Shown one piece after another: positions 47,168 to 60,000 of a stretch of DNA of 64,000 nt (position 1 is the stretch's first letter; every line of letters starts with the position of its first letter). Under the pieces are notes generated by a model. The model was given only the letters and a program-made list of their open reading frames with translations. It searched no databases and was not told the DNA's origin. The DNA comes from Tetrahymena thermophila SB210 (lineage: Eukaryota; Ciliophora; Oligohymenophorea; Hymenostomatida; Tetrahymenidae): assembly GCF_000189635.1 (NCBI RefSeq), contig NW_002476322.1, positions 558,001-622,000 of the forward strand, written 5' to 3'. The translations under genes and the position numbers were made by a program.

Positions 47168-48256
47168 ATGAGCATTTCAAATAACTTTAATGAATAATTT
47201 CAAGAAGATGAAACTATCTTAGAAGAAAATATTGCTTATAAACAAAGACAATAGTAACGCCAACTTTTATTACAAAAAGTGTAAGATTCCATGAATACCA
47301 TCAAAAATAAGGAATATAGTGAATTTATTAAGCTTAAGGAATATGTTTTTGGATTGTATTTATTCTTTGAAAATGATTGGAAAGGCTTCTCTGAAGAAGC
47401 TGACTTAGAAATTGGCAATTGCTATAAATTTTGTATTAATAAACTAAATATATTCAAAAATATCCTCAGATCTTTCTTCGGATATATGAAGAATAAAGGA
47501 GATGACATTGTAATAGAGTGCTTAGACTCTTTTCAAAAACCTATTTAGAAGGTTAAAAAGTAATTTATTCGCTTTTCTGAAAGACATCCTGCTAACAATA
47601 AATCAATGCAGGTACTTTTCGAATATAGCAGATACGGTCGCTAATTCGAATACTTTCTCAATTTTTATGCCATCGATTGGTTAATTAAAAGCAAAGTTAA
47701 AGATGTTGTTCCTCACTTACTCTCTATATTTTTCCTTCTTCGTTGTTTCTAAACTCCCTAATTGAAAGATTTGCTTAAGGTATACAAAAAAACAAAGAAA
47801 ATTACATTACCAAGAAAGGTACGTAAATCAAAAACTGACTCTAAATTAAACATAAAAGAAGAAATTAAATGCGAAGAGGCTACAAGCATGCAATAAATCG
47901 ACTCATACAATCTCTCTACTGATTCGTATAATGGAGCTGAAGATAGCAAAATTGCCACCTATAATAATATAAATGAATCTCATTCAACTACCTCATCTCA
48001 TTCTACTAATTACTAATAAAATATTTATTACTCTCTCTTCCCCTTAAAACAAAACTCTCTTGAAAATAATTAACACTTCTCTTCTTGTTAAAAAAACGAT
48101 CTTTAAGAAAACATAGAATACCTATCTACTGAATAAATTAATTCAAACCAATTATTTCTATCAAGAAACAATTCATAATATTAAGTCTAATCTAATGCTA
48201 ACAATTGCGAAAATCATTCAGAAATCGATTATCTCAATAATATGCTCGATTTTTGA
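47168..48256 (+). CDS. Unrecognised intronless gene, 362-residue protein
   Basis: Open frame from ATG 47168 to TGA 48254-48256, with TAA/TAG read as Gln. The first 200 residues look folded and helical. They contain a Gln-rich heptad-like stretch near residue 25, then Phe-Gly-Leu-Tyr-Leu-Phe-Phe-Glu-Asn-Asp-Trp, several Cys residues, and a hydrophobic helical segment with Leu-Leu-Ser-Ile-Phe-Phe-Leu-Leu. A basic linker with Lys-Lys-Thr-Lys-Lys and Arg-Lys-Val-Arg-Lys follows, then a Ser/Asn/Gln-rich tail of about 130 residues. No family recognised. C-ending codons are more frequent than in the neighbouring 701-residue gene, consistent with selection on a coding sequence. Confidence 0.68.
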
Positions 48257-50117
48257 ACAATTAACACTCAATTTCTACAAATTAATTAATTTTCTAGCAT
48301 CCAAACAATAACTTAAAGTATTTAAATTTCATAAATTCTTATATATTCTAATTCTACTCAGTAGTAAATATAAATATTATTATCATTATTAAAAATTCTA
48401 TAAAATATAAAATTGTTCTTTCATTTTTCTTTTTACTTATACTGTAATCTCATACTAATTAATATATTAAATTTTCTCATATCAATCAACAAATTAAATT
48501 GTTAGATTTAAATTTATTAATAATTTATTAAATTTTACTATTCTACTTAAAACTAATTAATTTTTTTCAAATCTTTTTATCTTTAATATTTAATAAAAAT
48601 AAAGATAAATCGATTTAGTAGTTATCAACAAAATTTTATTTAAAATGCTAATTGGGGTGGAATAAGTTCTATTTAATTAAAAAAGATATCTATTCAATTA
48701 TATTTTTGTCGTTATTGACATAATATAGATAATTAATTATTTAAACAAGATAGTTTTTAATTATTACTAAATCTTAATTATTGATATTATCTAAAGCTTT
48801 TTTATTATTTTTTAAAGTATTATAGAGTGAAATGCCTATTTAATTTACAAAATGCGAAATGTAATATATCTTAATAACATAATAAATACAGCTAAATAAG
48901 CTTAAAATAGCTTTATTTTTGAGTTTTTAAAAGCTTTAAATTCGCAAAATGTAAAATTTGAAATAATAGATACCATATATACTTATAACATGTCATTTTT
49001 TTTGAAAAAAATAAATTTTGAAAATTTTTTCAAAGATGAAAAAAAATTTGCAAAAAATTTAAAAATTTTAATTTTATTAGATGTAAAAACACGGTATATA
49101 AACTCGCTTTTTGTAAATTTGTATGGCAACTAACTCTATACTAAGTGTTAATTTAAAATATAAAATATGGATTAATGAAAATAAGTTTATAAAAAGTTAA
49201 TTTCTTTTGTAAAAAGATTTTTAAGAAATCGCTTTATTATGTGAATTATCAATAACTACTCTACTCTCATTCAAGATTCAAATTAATTAAATTAAAGTGT
49301 GATTTCATTCTAAAAAGTCTAACTTCTTATAATAAGTTAAAAGTAATAATCTTATCTTTATTGATAATTTTATTAATTTTATATTTAACTGATGTAAACA
49401 TTTTTATATCTACTAAAATTTTCTGATTGCAAATTAATTATATTGTAAAGGGAAGCACTTATTTAATTCTACTTGAATAATATATATTCATTCATTTTAA
49501 AAGAAAAACTGTTAAATTATAAATGATATATATATACTTTAAGTTCTCATAATTTACCATCAAATTATTTTAGTACCCGAAAATTCTAATATAACTTGAA
49601 AAAGATCCTTTTTAAAAAAATTAGAGAGGAAGGAGTAGATAGCTAACAGTAGTCTGATTCTGATACTAATTTTATTTAATTTGCTTAAATAATATTGCAA
49701 TAATTTAATGTATTTATATAGGAAATTAATTTTTTAGCCTATATGACTATTCCCAATTATCTCAATCAATAAAAAATTTTTTATATAGTTATTTATAATT
49801 GATTAAGTATTATTTTATGTAAAATGGTAGCTTAAACAATTTTTTATTTAACTAAGTAATTGATTAAGGTTAATTAAAATGCAAAGAAATCTTTCTGTAA
49901 CAATATCCTAATAGTTTCAAGACATTTATTTGAAATAATATTTGTCAAATTTCTTTTTATAAAATTTTATAGAAGATACTTAAATAGCAAAACAAAACAT
50001 ATTTAAATAGGTTATAATATTAATATACGAAATTAATTAAGGATAACCTTTGGTTGTGTAGATTAATTATTAAATATTTTTTTATTAGTAGTTTGATCTT
50101 CACTTCATGACTGATAC
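48257..50117. other. Convergent intergenic region, 1.9 kb
   Basis: Between the 3' ends of the plus-strand 362-residue gene and the minus-strand channel gene. A/T-rich; no RNA gene or repeat identified. Confidence 0.5.
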
Positions 50118-53100
50118 TCAGATGAACTTGGGCTGTTATTTTTAGCTGGACTAGCTAAAATTTTCGTTTTATTCTTTATTAAAATAATTAATATATGTGA
50201 TTTTTATCATGTTAATTTATAAAAAATATTTTTTATCATTTTAAATAAGAATTAAGATTAAGCTTTTTTAATGCTTTAACAACATACATCTTATATATAT
50301 AAAAAAATAAATATCTTATTTACCTTCTCTGAAACATTGGTTTTTTTTTTATGTTCATGGAATGTCTTTTTGCGGTCAGCCATCGTTTTTTTCATAAGCC
50401 TATTGCGATCTAAGTTTCTCATAATTTTGTTAGATTACAAGACGACTAACTTATAATTGTAATTTGGAAAGTACACCTTATAGGTTTTCATAGCATCGAA
50501 AGGATGTTTATCAAAAAAGCATGTTGAGTCTAAACATGTATCAAATCCATTTAACTATACTTTATTTAACTCATAAATTAGTTTATTCATCTTAATTATA
50601 TCTTAATCATCAAGATTCTTTAAATTGACTTGAGATACGCTTTTTACATTAGTATTTGGTGTCGTTGGTAAATCTAAATGCATCAAGCTAGGAAAATTTA
50701 AATTATTTGTTTGAATTTATTGAAGAGGCTATTAAGCTTTTTGTATCATTTAATTAAATTACTAAAAATTATTATTTAATTTTCTTTACTCTTGTATCAT
50801 TTAAATACTATTCTTTAAGATATCTGAACTGCATTAATCTTATTTTTAAAGTAGATCTATATTAGGTTACTTATTTTAAATTAGTGCCTAAATTAAGTTA
50901 CTTATTGATTATCTTGGTGATAACTTTAAATCAACGGTTTTACCCTACTTTTTAAGTTTATCATCTTTTGATTTTTGCTAATCAGTTTTATTTTTTCTTA
51001 GCAATAATTTTTTTTAAATTTTCACTACATTTTGGAAATCTAATTCAGCAGACTTAACAGATTTTTCTTATTTTTCATTCAAAGTAATCGGATTTAAATC
51101 GATAGGAGTTTTAAATGAATTCTACGAAGTAAAATTTCCAACTATAGATTAGGAATTATTTTTCGAGTTACTTTAAGATTATTTTCTGATATTGGAACTT
51201 GAGGCAGCTTCAGAATTTTCCTATCCTTATTTCTTTGCATTATCTAAATCCTATAGAGTAGATTCATTAAATTTTTGCTTAAATTCACTGATCATCAGTA
51301 TGTTCGGATTTAATTATTGGTTTGAAGAATTATTTGATAAATAATCTTCTTCAGCAAAGTGCTGTTAGTGCTTATTGCATACTATATTATTTATAGATAT
51401 CGTTTTTATTGAGGTGCTGGATGCTTTTTTCTCCTCATTATATTCTTTCTATTACTCTAGATCTAAATCTGATTTTGGTGAAACATCATAATTTAATTTT
51501 ACTTAATCATCTGCAAAAGCTACTGTTTTAGGAGTTTTTATCTTATTCTCATGGGATAATTATGATTAATCTATTTTTTCTTAACTTGTAATAGGGTTTT
51601 ATATATTATACTTATATTTAAACTATTCAGATTTCTTTTAATTTTCATGTATCATTTGGCTATCTATTTACATTTCTTCTTCATGAACATTTTCCGATAT
51701 ATTTTGCAGTTATTTTTCTTTGGAGCTAAAATTAGATACCTTTTTAAGAGCTTTTAGAGTAGTATTTTTTAATTAAAATTGGTGACTAATATTTTCTCCT
51801 TATACCATTTACAAATTTGTTTCCTCTTTATCTTAAGTAATTTCTAAAAATGGTTTATTCTACCCTGGTAAATTTCCTTCTCCTTCCTCATCATCATCAT
51901 CGTCCTCATTTAAATACGAATCAGAGTCATTTGTTATATCTAAATAAGTACTAGCATCTAAGTATCGATTATTTTCTACAATAAATTTTTCTACTTCATT
52001 TTCAACTTTATTACTCTCTGATAAAGTTTAATGTTTTACTCTCTTAAGCTTTCTTTTGAATTAAGAACGAATAATCTCATTGTTTTTGTTATATATTTTG
52101 ATAACCCTTATTTAGTGAGGTGAGTAAAATAAAATAGGACAATTTTATACTAAATGAGCTGAACTAGAACAACTGATACAATTTTGATGCAGCATGTAAT
52201 AGTTAGAATTAAATACGAAGTTATCTTTGATGTAGCTGAAAACTTCTTTGTCATAAGGAAATTCATCTATAGTATGCCTAAACTCTCTTAACTGAAGGTA
52301 TTAAATTCTTGAAACGCCTAAGCTTCTTACGTTGTAAAGAGAATATTTTTTATTTGCGAAAAACTCAGTTGCTCCAAAATGATCTCCTTTTTTTAATTTT
52401 TTGAAGGGTTTTATGCAACTATGTGTCAATTTATTAATATCTTAACTAGTATCCATAAAAATTTCCACTTCTCCACTAGCCACTATAAATAAGCATTCTT
52501 CCTCTATCACTCCTCTTTTTAAAATTAACTCATCAGGCCCAAAACTTGTCTCTTTCATTGAAAGGGATAATTTTTAAATAAAAGCTGTTGAGAAATTTTA
52601 CTTTAAGTATGGTATACTCATTAGTGACTTAACATAAATTTCTTTGAATATTCCCTCCCTTAAGTATTTAGATAGTTAATTCAGGCTTTGCAGCTAATTT
52701 GAATAAATACTCCCTTCCTTGTTCACATATTCTAAATATTTTCTAGCCTATATCTACAAACTTTAAGAAACATCCATATGATTTAGGTATCTGTATGATA
52801 ATATTATATTCAAAGTAAATTAAAATTTTTTCTAAGTAGCAAATATAATTAATAGCTAGCTTTATGAATAATTATATTTAAAAATATCTAAAATAGCATG
52901 GTTATAATTTTTAAAGTTTCTAAAATAGCATGGTTATAAATTTAAAAGATTTCATAAAAATATTTTTTAATTTAATTAATATTTTAGAATGTTAATTTAA
53001 TTAATATTTTAGAATATTTTTATTTTATTAAAACTAAAATTAATAAGCAGCCTACTTATGTTTATATAGTATATTATCAATTTTAATAAGATAAAATATA

Positions 53101-54997
53101 AAAAAGGAGATTGAAAAATTTAATTGAGAATGAAATACTTTTAATATTTATAAATTTTATTTTATTTAAGTAATATCTTAATTAAAATAATTATTTACCT
53201 ATTAAGCTCTTTTAGCCTTATTTTGAATTTTTCTTGCTTTTTATTTGCCTCCCTAAGTATTCCTCCAATTTAGCTCAGGACAAATCCAAAATATCCACTT
53301 GCAATGAATCCAAAAAACAAAACGCATACCATCTCGATCTCTGTTTATGGGACAAAATCGCCAAAGCCAATAGTTCCAATTAATATAACTGAAAAGTAAA
53401 GACTAACTATATACCTTGAAAGCATTCCGTCTGAAACAGGATTGTCTTATATAGCTGAGTAGTGATCTACCCAATTATTCATGCTATTTTCTTATTCAAG
53501 TCTTGCAATAAAAAAGAATGTGCAAGCAAAAAAATGACACATCAAGAAAGTTTAGAAAAATAGAATAACAAGCTAAATAAAAATTTAAGTTTTTTCTTGC
53601 ATGTGAAACTACTCTTTAAATTTATACATAATTTCTTTTAAGCTTTTTATTTTTACTAAGAAAAAGATCTTTTGATATTTTGAAAAAATAAATAGAGTTT
53701 CGTAGAGACAGAGAAGAGCTAACAGATCAAATATAAAAAATTCAAAAATATACCTCTTAAAAATCTTTTTTTTTTAGATAACTACATTTCCTTTATCATA
53801 GAAGGCTGTAAAAAAGTTAATAACAATTTAAAAGAATAAAAAGAGCCTCATGATGTCATACATTTCTTATGAAATAATATATACTATCTTATAATCAAAT
53901 GACAATTCAAAAGGAACGGTAACCAAAAAGAATAAGATTAAAAGCCCATGCATGAAGTCTGTAAAGTTAGATATTTTTGAGTAAGGCATAATTACTGGTA
54001 TTTTCTTGGAAATATGTTCAAGATATCTAAAGCATTTATTTCTAAATTAAGTATAAGGATTTATTATAAATTTTAAACTCTTTTTCATCATTAAACTCAT
54101 AATTCTTATTTTTCTCAAAATTTTTATATTGCTTCTCACCACTTTTGCAAATTTTTTATTCTTTTATCCAAACCCTTCAGTAAATTACTTTGCGCCCTTA
54201 TCAGCTATAGCATTAATTTGATGTTCTTTCAATAGATAGGGTTTTCTAAATATTAGTGTTTTCTTCATTGTATATATAAATCTATTTACATATCTAATAA
54301 TTTAAAAAAAACCTTTCTTCCAAACTATTTTTGGGTCATACTTTATTGAGGGTATAAAATTTGATTTTCCATGAAGCGAGCTTCTAAATACAAATTCTTA
54401 TTTTCTCTCTAAGAATTTATAATCTTCATCCAAGTTTAAGGTCTTCTTACAATGGCCTGTTTGATTTACTCGCCGAGAGTTAGAAGCTTTTTAAGTATTT
54501 AAATCATCTAAAGCTAATTTACTTTGATATGTTCTTGTTTCATTCAATTTGTTAGTTTACCCTTATAACTATTTACTATTGTTTAATTGAGTATTTTAGA
54601 AAGCTGTATTAGTAATAATTATGCTTTAACCTTGGGAGGACTCAATCGATTCTCTATTATTATTGATGTAATTATTGTTATTATTAGAATTTAAATAGTT
54701 ATTCAATCCTCCCATAATTACTGTACTATCATCAATTAAAGATACATCCATTACTTCTTTATCAAAACTTTTTTTTCTCACACCATTAAGCAAACTCTAT
54801 TGAATTTATAATTCTGTGCTTTCTTTTCTTAAAGTTATTTGTTGTTTAGAGTCTTCCTTTGTTAATTCCATTTTGTTATTAAAAAAAGTATTGTAACTAC
54901 TATCAGGAGTTTATTTATTTGCCTCATTTACATCTAAATTTACTTGCTAGGTATTTCCTGTGTGTTAGCTATTCGAGTTTCTTTTTTTTACATACAT
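50118..54997 (-). CDS. K+ channel with degenerate CNBD-like domain, CCHC knuckle and conserved C-terminal motif (paralogue C)
   Basis: Exons 54997-53199 and 52790-50324 join in phase (1422 codons). The last exon is uncertain: a GTAAAT donor at 50323 and an acceptor before 50150 give about 1432 residues ending at 50118, while reading through adds about 40 residues. The Asn/Ser-rich N-terminus precedes six hydrophobic helices. The filter is Thr542-Ile-Gly-Phe-Gly-Asp547, a Phe variant of the usual Gly-Tyr-Gly. A CNBD-like fold follows, with Gly-Pro-Asp-Glu-Leu-Ile and His-Phe-Gly-Ala-Thr-Glu. The cassette Arg expected after Phe-Gly-x is absent, so nucleotide binding is doubtful. A C-x2-C-x4-H-x4-C motif (Cys804/807, His812, Cys817), an acidic Asp/Glu block, a Ser/Asn/Gln-rich linker and the shared motif from Phe1364 come next. 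Only the first intron matches the tandem pair at 8.7-22.8 kb. It is thus an older paralogue of them. Confidence 0.85.
52887..52939. repeat. Direct repeat pair in channel intron
   Basis: A 21-nt sequence containing TAAAATAGCATGG occurs at 52887-52907 and again at 52919-52939, a spacing of 32 nt. Both copies are inside the 408-nt intron of the third channel gene. This looks like local tandem duplication. Confidence 0.8.
52967..53015. repeat. Tandem repeat, period 25, in channel intron
   Basis: A 24-nt A/T-rich unit ending in TTTTAGAAT is present at 52967-52990 and 52992-53015. It lies in the same intron as the direct repeat pair and was probably produced by replication slippage. Confidence 0.75.
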
Positions 54998-56626
54998 TTC
55001 CTCCAATCTTTTACTTTAGCTTTTTAAAGTATTTTAAGAACTTAGTTGTTTATTCGGTAAATATTCCTAACTAATTATATTACAACTTATTAATTTGTAA
55101 TAATAAATAAAGAAAGAAATAATAAGTAGAAGTTCTATAAAATATTGTATAATTGCAAAAATTCTTTTAACAATAAGAAATATTGTTATCCTTTACTTTA
55201 ATTTTAGAAATTTAGAATTAAAAATTACATTTACATTTACATATTTAAAATTTCACTAAATTTTGTCTGCCTTTTAAATTATTTTCTAAGGATTGCCACA
55301 ACAAAACAATATTTATTTTTTAGTTTTTTATTTAACTAAAAAAAATAGCCATGTAAAATCATATAAAAAATACTTTATCATAGTATTAAACAGACAGATT
55401 TACAGAATAAGAATGTAAAAATGTAAAAAATATTTCTTTATATTTTTTATATTTAGTTTTAAATAGAAAAGAATATATTTTATTATTAGATGTAACATTA
55501 TTAAATCTATCTTAAACTAAATTATTGATCTTATATATTTTTAATTATTATAAAAAAATGAGGGGTGAATTAAAATTGATTAAATAGATTCCCTTGATTT
55601 TAATTATAAAAGCAAAATAATAATCTGAGCTCGTATTAGGTTAAAAGAAGTGAATCTTTTTGGAGAATTTAAGATATTTACTGAAGTTTTAGATAGAAAA
55701 ATATAATATTTAAAAAAGCATATGAATTAAAAGCTTCAGTAAAAATAATTGAGGCAAAATTCATCTTAAATTTATTTCTGCATCTATATAAAGCTTATCA
55801 AACAGATTCTCAACAGTCTTAGGCGACTAAGATATTTATTTAACTATTAAATATATAAATATATTATATATTCAACCATCCTACCATTTTGGCTCAAATG
55901 ACTATTTTCGCTAAAAAAAAAAACATCATTTATGTTTTAATTTGTAAGATAAATCAAATGTATATAAAACTCATTAACTATTTGTTTGAAATATGAGAAT
56001 AGAAAAAAAAATATTTAATATTGAATGAAAAATTACCCATTTATTTTTTTCAATTAGACATTTATATGTAATTAAAATAGCATTTTAATTTGAAGATAAA
56101 CTCAAAACCAAACCTTTAAGCATAAACTAAAATCTTCATTTTATGCAATACACTTTTTATTGTAATTTTATTTTTATTAAAGATAACTATTTTGATACTT
56201 ATTAAATGAATGAATCTCAATTTTAATTAGTAAATAATCATAGAATTAATTCATTTTATTTTAAAAATCTCACAATTTAATATTTTTTCTAATATAAATC
56301 TTCAATTTTAATTTCATTTTTAAAAATACATAAAGAAGTGAGATAAATATAATTTTTTGAGGTTAATATTTACTACTCAATTCATAAGTTTTATATTTTA
56401 GAATATTTTTATAGTTGCTTGAAAATAAGTAGTATTTATAAGAAAAATGTCATTATTTTTGATATAACTAAATTAATTATTATTTAACTAACTAAAGCAA
56501 TCATAAAAATTATTTTTTGAAAAAAAATTTTTAAAATTATAATTTAAGTTGTTAATTCATCAATTTTTAGATTTAATAAAACAGATATTACATTTAAAAT
56601 GTAGATAAATAAGTTAAATAAAAAAA
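54998..56626. other. Upstream region of the third channel gene
   Basis: 1.6 kb. The channel frame stays open for about 30 codons upstream of the chosen ATG but contains no further Met nearby, so an upstream coding exon cannot be excluded. Otherwise A/T-rich with nothing recognisable. Confidence 0.45.
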
Positions 56627-56699
56627 CTCCCCCACCGGGACTTGAACCCGGGTCTCAAGGGTGAGAACCTTGTATCCTAACCAGCTAGACTATGAGGGA
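56627..56699 (-). tRNA. tRNA-Glu(CTC)
   Basis: The minus strand folds as a standard 73-nt cloverleaf. The acceptor stem starts TCCCTCA and pairs with the 3' strand (one T-G pair). The D arm is present, and the anticodon stem CAAGG/CCTTG encloses loop TTCTCAC with anticodon CTC. The T arm CCGGGTTCAAGTCCCGG is perfect. There is no intron. CCA is not encoded, and a run of six T follows on the minus strand as a Pol III terminator. It decodes GAG, which is distinct from the UAA/UAG suppressor Gln tRNAs that this code requires. Confidence 0.97.
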
Positions 56700-56776
56700 T
56701 TTATGAAATCAAACACTAAATTAAAGTGATAGCTAATAAAGTAAATGTAAATGCTTTATAAATAAATTTAAAAAAG

Positions 56777-56850
56777 CGCTCGATGTAGGGATCGAACCTA
56801 CGACCTTGCGGTTAACAGCCGCATGCTCTAACCAGCTGAGCTAATCGAGC
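56777..56850 (-). tRNA. tRNA-Asn(GTT), copy 1
   Basis: 74 nt on the minus strand. The acceptor stem is GCTCGAT/ATCGAGC with discriminator G, the D arm includes AGCTCAGCTGG, the anticodon loop is CTGTTAA (anticodon GTT), and the T arm is GTAGGTTCGATCCCTAC. No intron and no encoded CCA. A T6 terminator follows two bases after the acceptor stem. It is identical to the copy 157 nt away at 56934. Confidence 0.97.
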
Positions 56851-56933
56851 GATACAGTAATTTGTCTTAAATTAAAAATATAGATTATTTTTTCATTTTT
56901 AAAATTTGTATTAAAAAATATTTTATTAAAAAG

Positions 56934-57007
56934 CGCTCGATGTAGGGATCGAACCTACGACCTTGCGGTTAACAGCCGCATGCTCTAACCAGCTGAGCTA
57001 ATCGAGC
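56934..57007 (-). tRNA. tRNA-Asn(GTT), copy 2
   Basis: Identical over its full 74 nt to the tRNA-Asn at 56777-56850 and in the same orientation, with a T5 terminator downstream. The flanking DNA is only loosely similar (shared GC then T-run at the 3' end). This indicates a duplication kept uniform by selection or gene conversion. Confidence 0.97.
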
Positions 57008-60000
57008 TTACAATAGTTAAAAAATAAAATTTGAATAAATTTAAAATGATAATTATTAATAATTTGTTAAAACTTAATTTTTATTAAAAAACTTTAAAAA
57101 AGTAAAATATAAAAAATTGATTTTATGAATAAATTAAAAAGAAAATTTTAAGGTGAGCTATTTAATTTAAAAGGAATTGTTAGGATTATATTAATACAAT
57201 ATTAATTTCTTTTCTTTTCTTAAATTAGATTATTCTTGATTTTTTTTTTAATAGAAAAAAATTAAATATTTTAAAATATCAGCTTAAATAATACCATTTA
57301 ATAAAATATTTTTATTTATTTTTACAATAAAAACTAGGATTTTTTATAATTTATTTATTAAAAAAAAAAAAATTGATAATTAAAATAATTGAAAAATAAA
57401 TTATAAATGACTAATTATTTATTAAAAAAAATTATTTTCTATAATTCACTAGTGTTTGATTTTTTTCAAAAATTATCTATTTGCATTGAATAACAATTAA
57501 CCACTAAAAAATTTATGAGTACAGATTAAATTTATATTTAATTTACAATTTTTGGATAGTTACTATTATTTTTTTATATGTAAAAATCATGAAATTTTCG
57601 ATTAAATTTCATCGAAAATATCTTGAATATTTATTAATTTTTGTTTAAATTAATTTTAACAACTTTAAAAATTTTTATAAATCAAAAAGGAAACTGAAAA
57701 TTTAGAAAACTGAGAGTAGAATATATTAGTTTAAAACCAAATAAAAGCAAAAACTCTTTATAAAGTTAAATAGCATTGATTATATATTATGTCATAAACA
57801 CAACACAAAATTTTTTTAGGAAATATTTATAAACTATAAATTATTATTTTATCATGCAACTTATCAAATATAAAATATCTCATAGAATCATCAAGCAAAT
57901 TATTTTAAATTATTTCCATGAATGATTATTATCATTATTGCATCAAATTGTTTATGCAAAATTATGAAAAAATGGTATCAAATTGAAAATCTGTAAATTT
58001 AAAATAATAGGTAGTAATAAGTTGCATCCATATCCTAAAATAATTTATAAGAATAAAAATATAAATATTTTAAAAATTAACCATTAATTTACATAGATAA
58101 TAGCGAGTAGAATTCGATATATATATTTTTCTAAAAATATTATTAGTTGTATAAAATGTCAGCATTATACACAAATATTTAATAAAAGCTTCATATAAAA
58201 TGTATTAAAAACAGATTTCTTTATTTATAAAAGCACTTATCATACATTTAGGATATTAATATATAGTTATTCATTTTGTTTCTTTAAAAACAACTTAAAC
58301 TTTATTTCAACTTGTATGATTGTACAATTATCACACCAAAATTGTTAAAATTTTAAGAAAATTGAGCACAATACTAAAACATATTCATTCTTTAATAAAT
58401 AATTTAAAAGGTATATAATAGAAATTTTATTTAATAGTTAATTTTTTAAATGCGTATTTGTAAGATGTTTTGAATTTAGACATAAAACTTCCTTCATTAG
58501 CTTAGACAAAAATTTGAAGAGAAATTAAATTAAAAAATATTGTGATTTTTAGGAAAAAAAATAAAAGAAGTTTTAAGTAAAGTAGATCAATCCATTAAAA
58601 TATTTTAGAGAAATAAGATTTTAGAATAAACAGGAATTTATTAAGAAAAAAAATCTTTCAGAATATATTTTAACTTCAGTAAAAAAGAAAAAAATAGAAA
58701 ATTCAGGCAAAGTAAAAGAATATTAACTTGTTGTTTGAAAAAATTCGAAACACCTGCTTGTAACATTCAGAGCTACTTATATTTAACATTAACTTTCTTT
58801 TACATTTAATTTTGTGGAAAGCTCAGCTCTTAAATTGAACAAATTAATAAAAACTGACAAATTACTTTTAATTTAAAAGAAGTAAATTAATTATTAAAGT
58901 TAAATTTACTCAATTTCCACTAGTTTATTTGTAATAAAAAAATGTAATTTATTTATTGATTCTTCCTCTATAAACTAATCTTTACATACACAAAAAAAAA
59001 CTGAGTGCATTTTGCTCTCTTGTCAAAAATAAATTATCTTTCTTTGATAAATAAAATTAAATTAATTTTATTTCATTCTATCTTTAATTTTTATAGCATT
59101 TTTATCAAAATATTTAGATATGAATTCATGCAAATATTATTTTGAAAATTAATTACATACATTTATTTCCTAACACTTGTTATTTAATTAAAAATAACAT
59201 TCAATCAATTTTTTAATTTATTTTGAAATTGAAATTGAAATTTTATTTTGTTTCGATTTTAAATATTGTATTTAAACTCAAAGTAATTGCTAAAATTATT
59301 TTTTGGTAAAATCAGCATGCTAAAATTAAATAAATTTGTATTTTATTGCTTGATTTCAATATTTTGACTTCTAGACTTGATTTGATAAAATTTTAGTTAT
59401 TCTTGCTTACAATTATTTATTATATAAATTAATAAAATTAACAAATTATTTGCATAGAAAAAAATGTGGATTTTATGATTTTATCATTCAAAAAAATGTA
59501 AAATAAAGCAGAACTAAAGAATTTTTTTTCTTTTATTTTTTTTACAAGGGTTAGTGTTAATAATATTATATCAGAAACCAAAGAATTACAATAAAAAAAT
59601 TATAATTTCACTCTTTCTAAGAGCTAAAAGAAAGAAAAACAAAATAAAGTTACTTTCAAATAGAAAAATAAATTGTTAATCAAAAATAAGGCTTATATCA
59701 TATTAATAAATTTGATTTAATTTCTGATTATATAATGACTTTAATGTATATTTATTAATATTTATTCCCAATTATATTAATATCACTGTAAAATATTATT
59801 AAAATCAAACAAACCTTCATCTTTTTTACTCATCATTTTTTAACTGAATAAATTTAAATTTCATCAAATGAGTTAGATTTCCTATGCTACCATTCAGCAG
59901 CATTGCTGTTTGCTTGGATTCTACTTATTTCGAAAGTAGAGTAAACATGTAATTCAGATATACTTTAAATGAAAGTTTCTATGCAAATTGAATGTATAAC

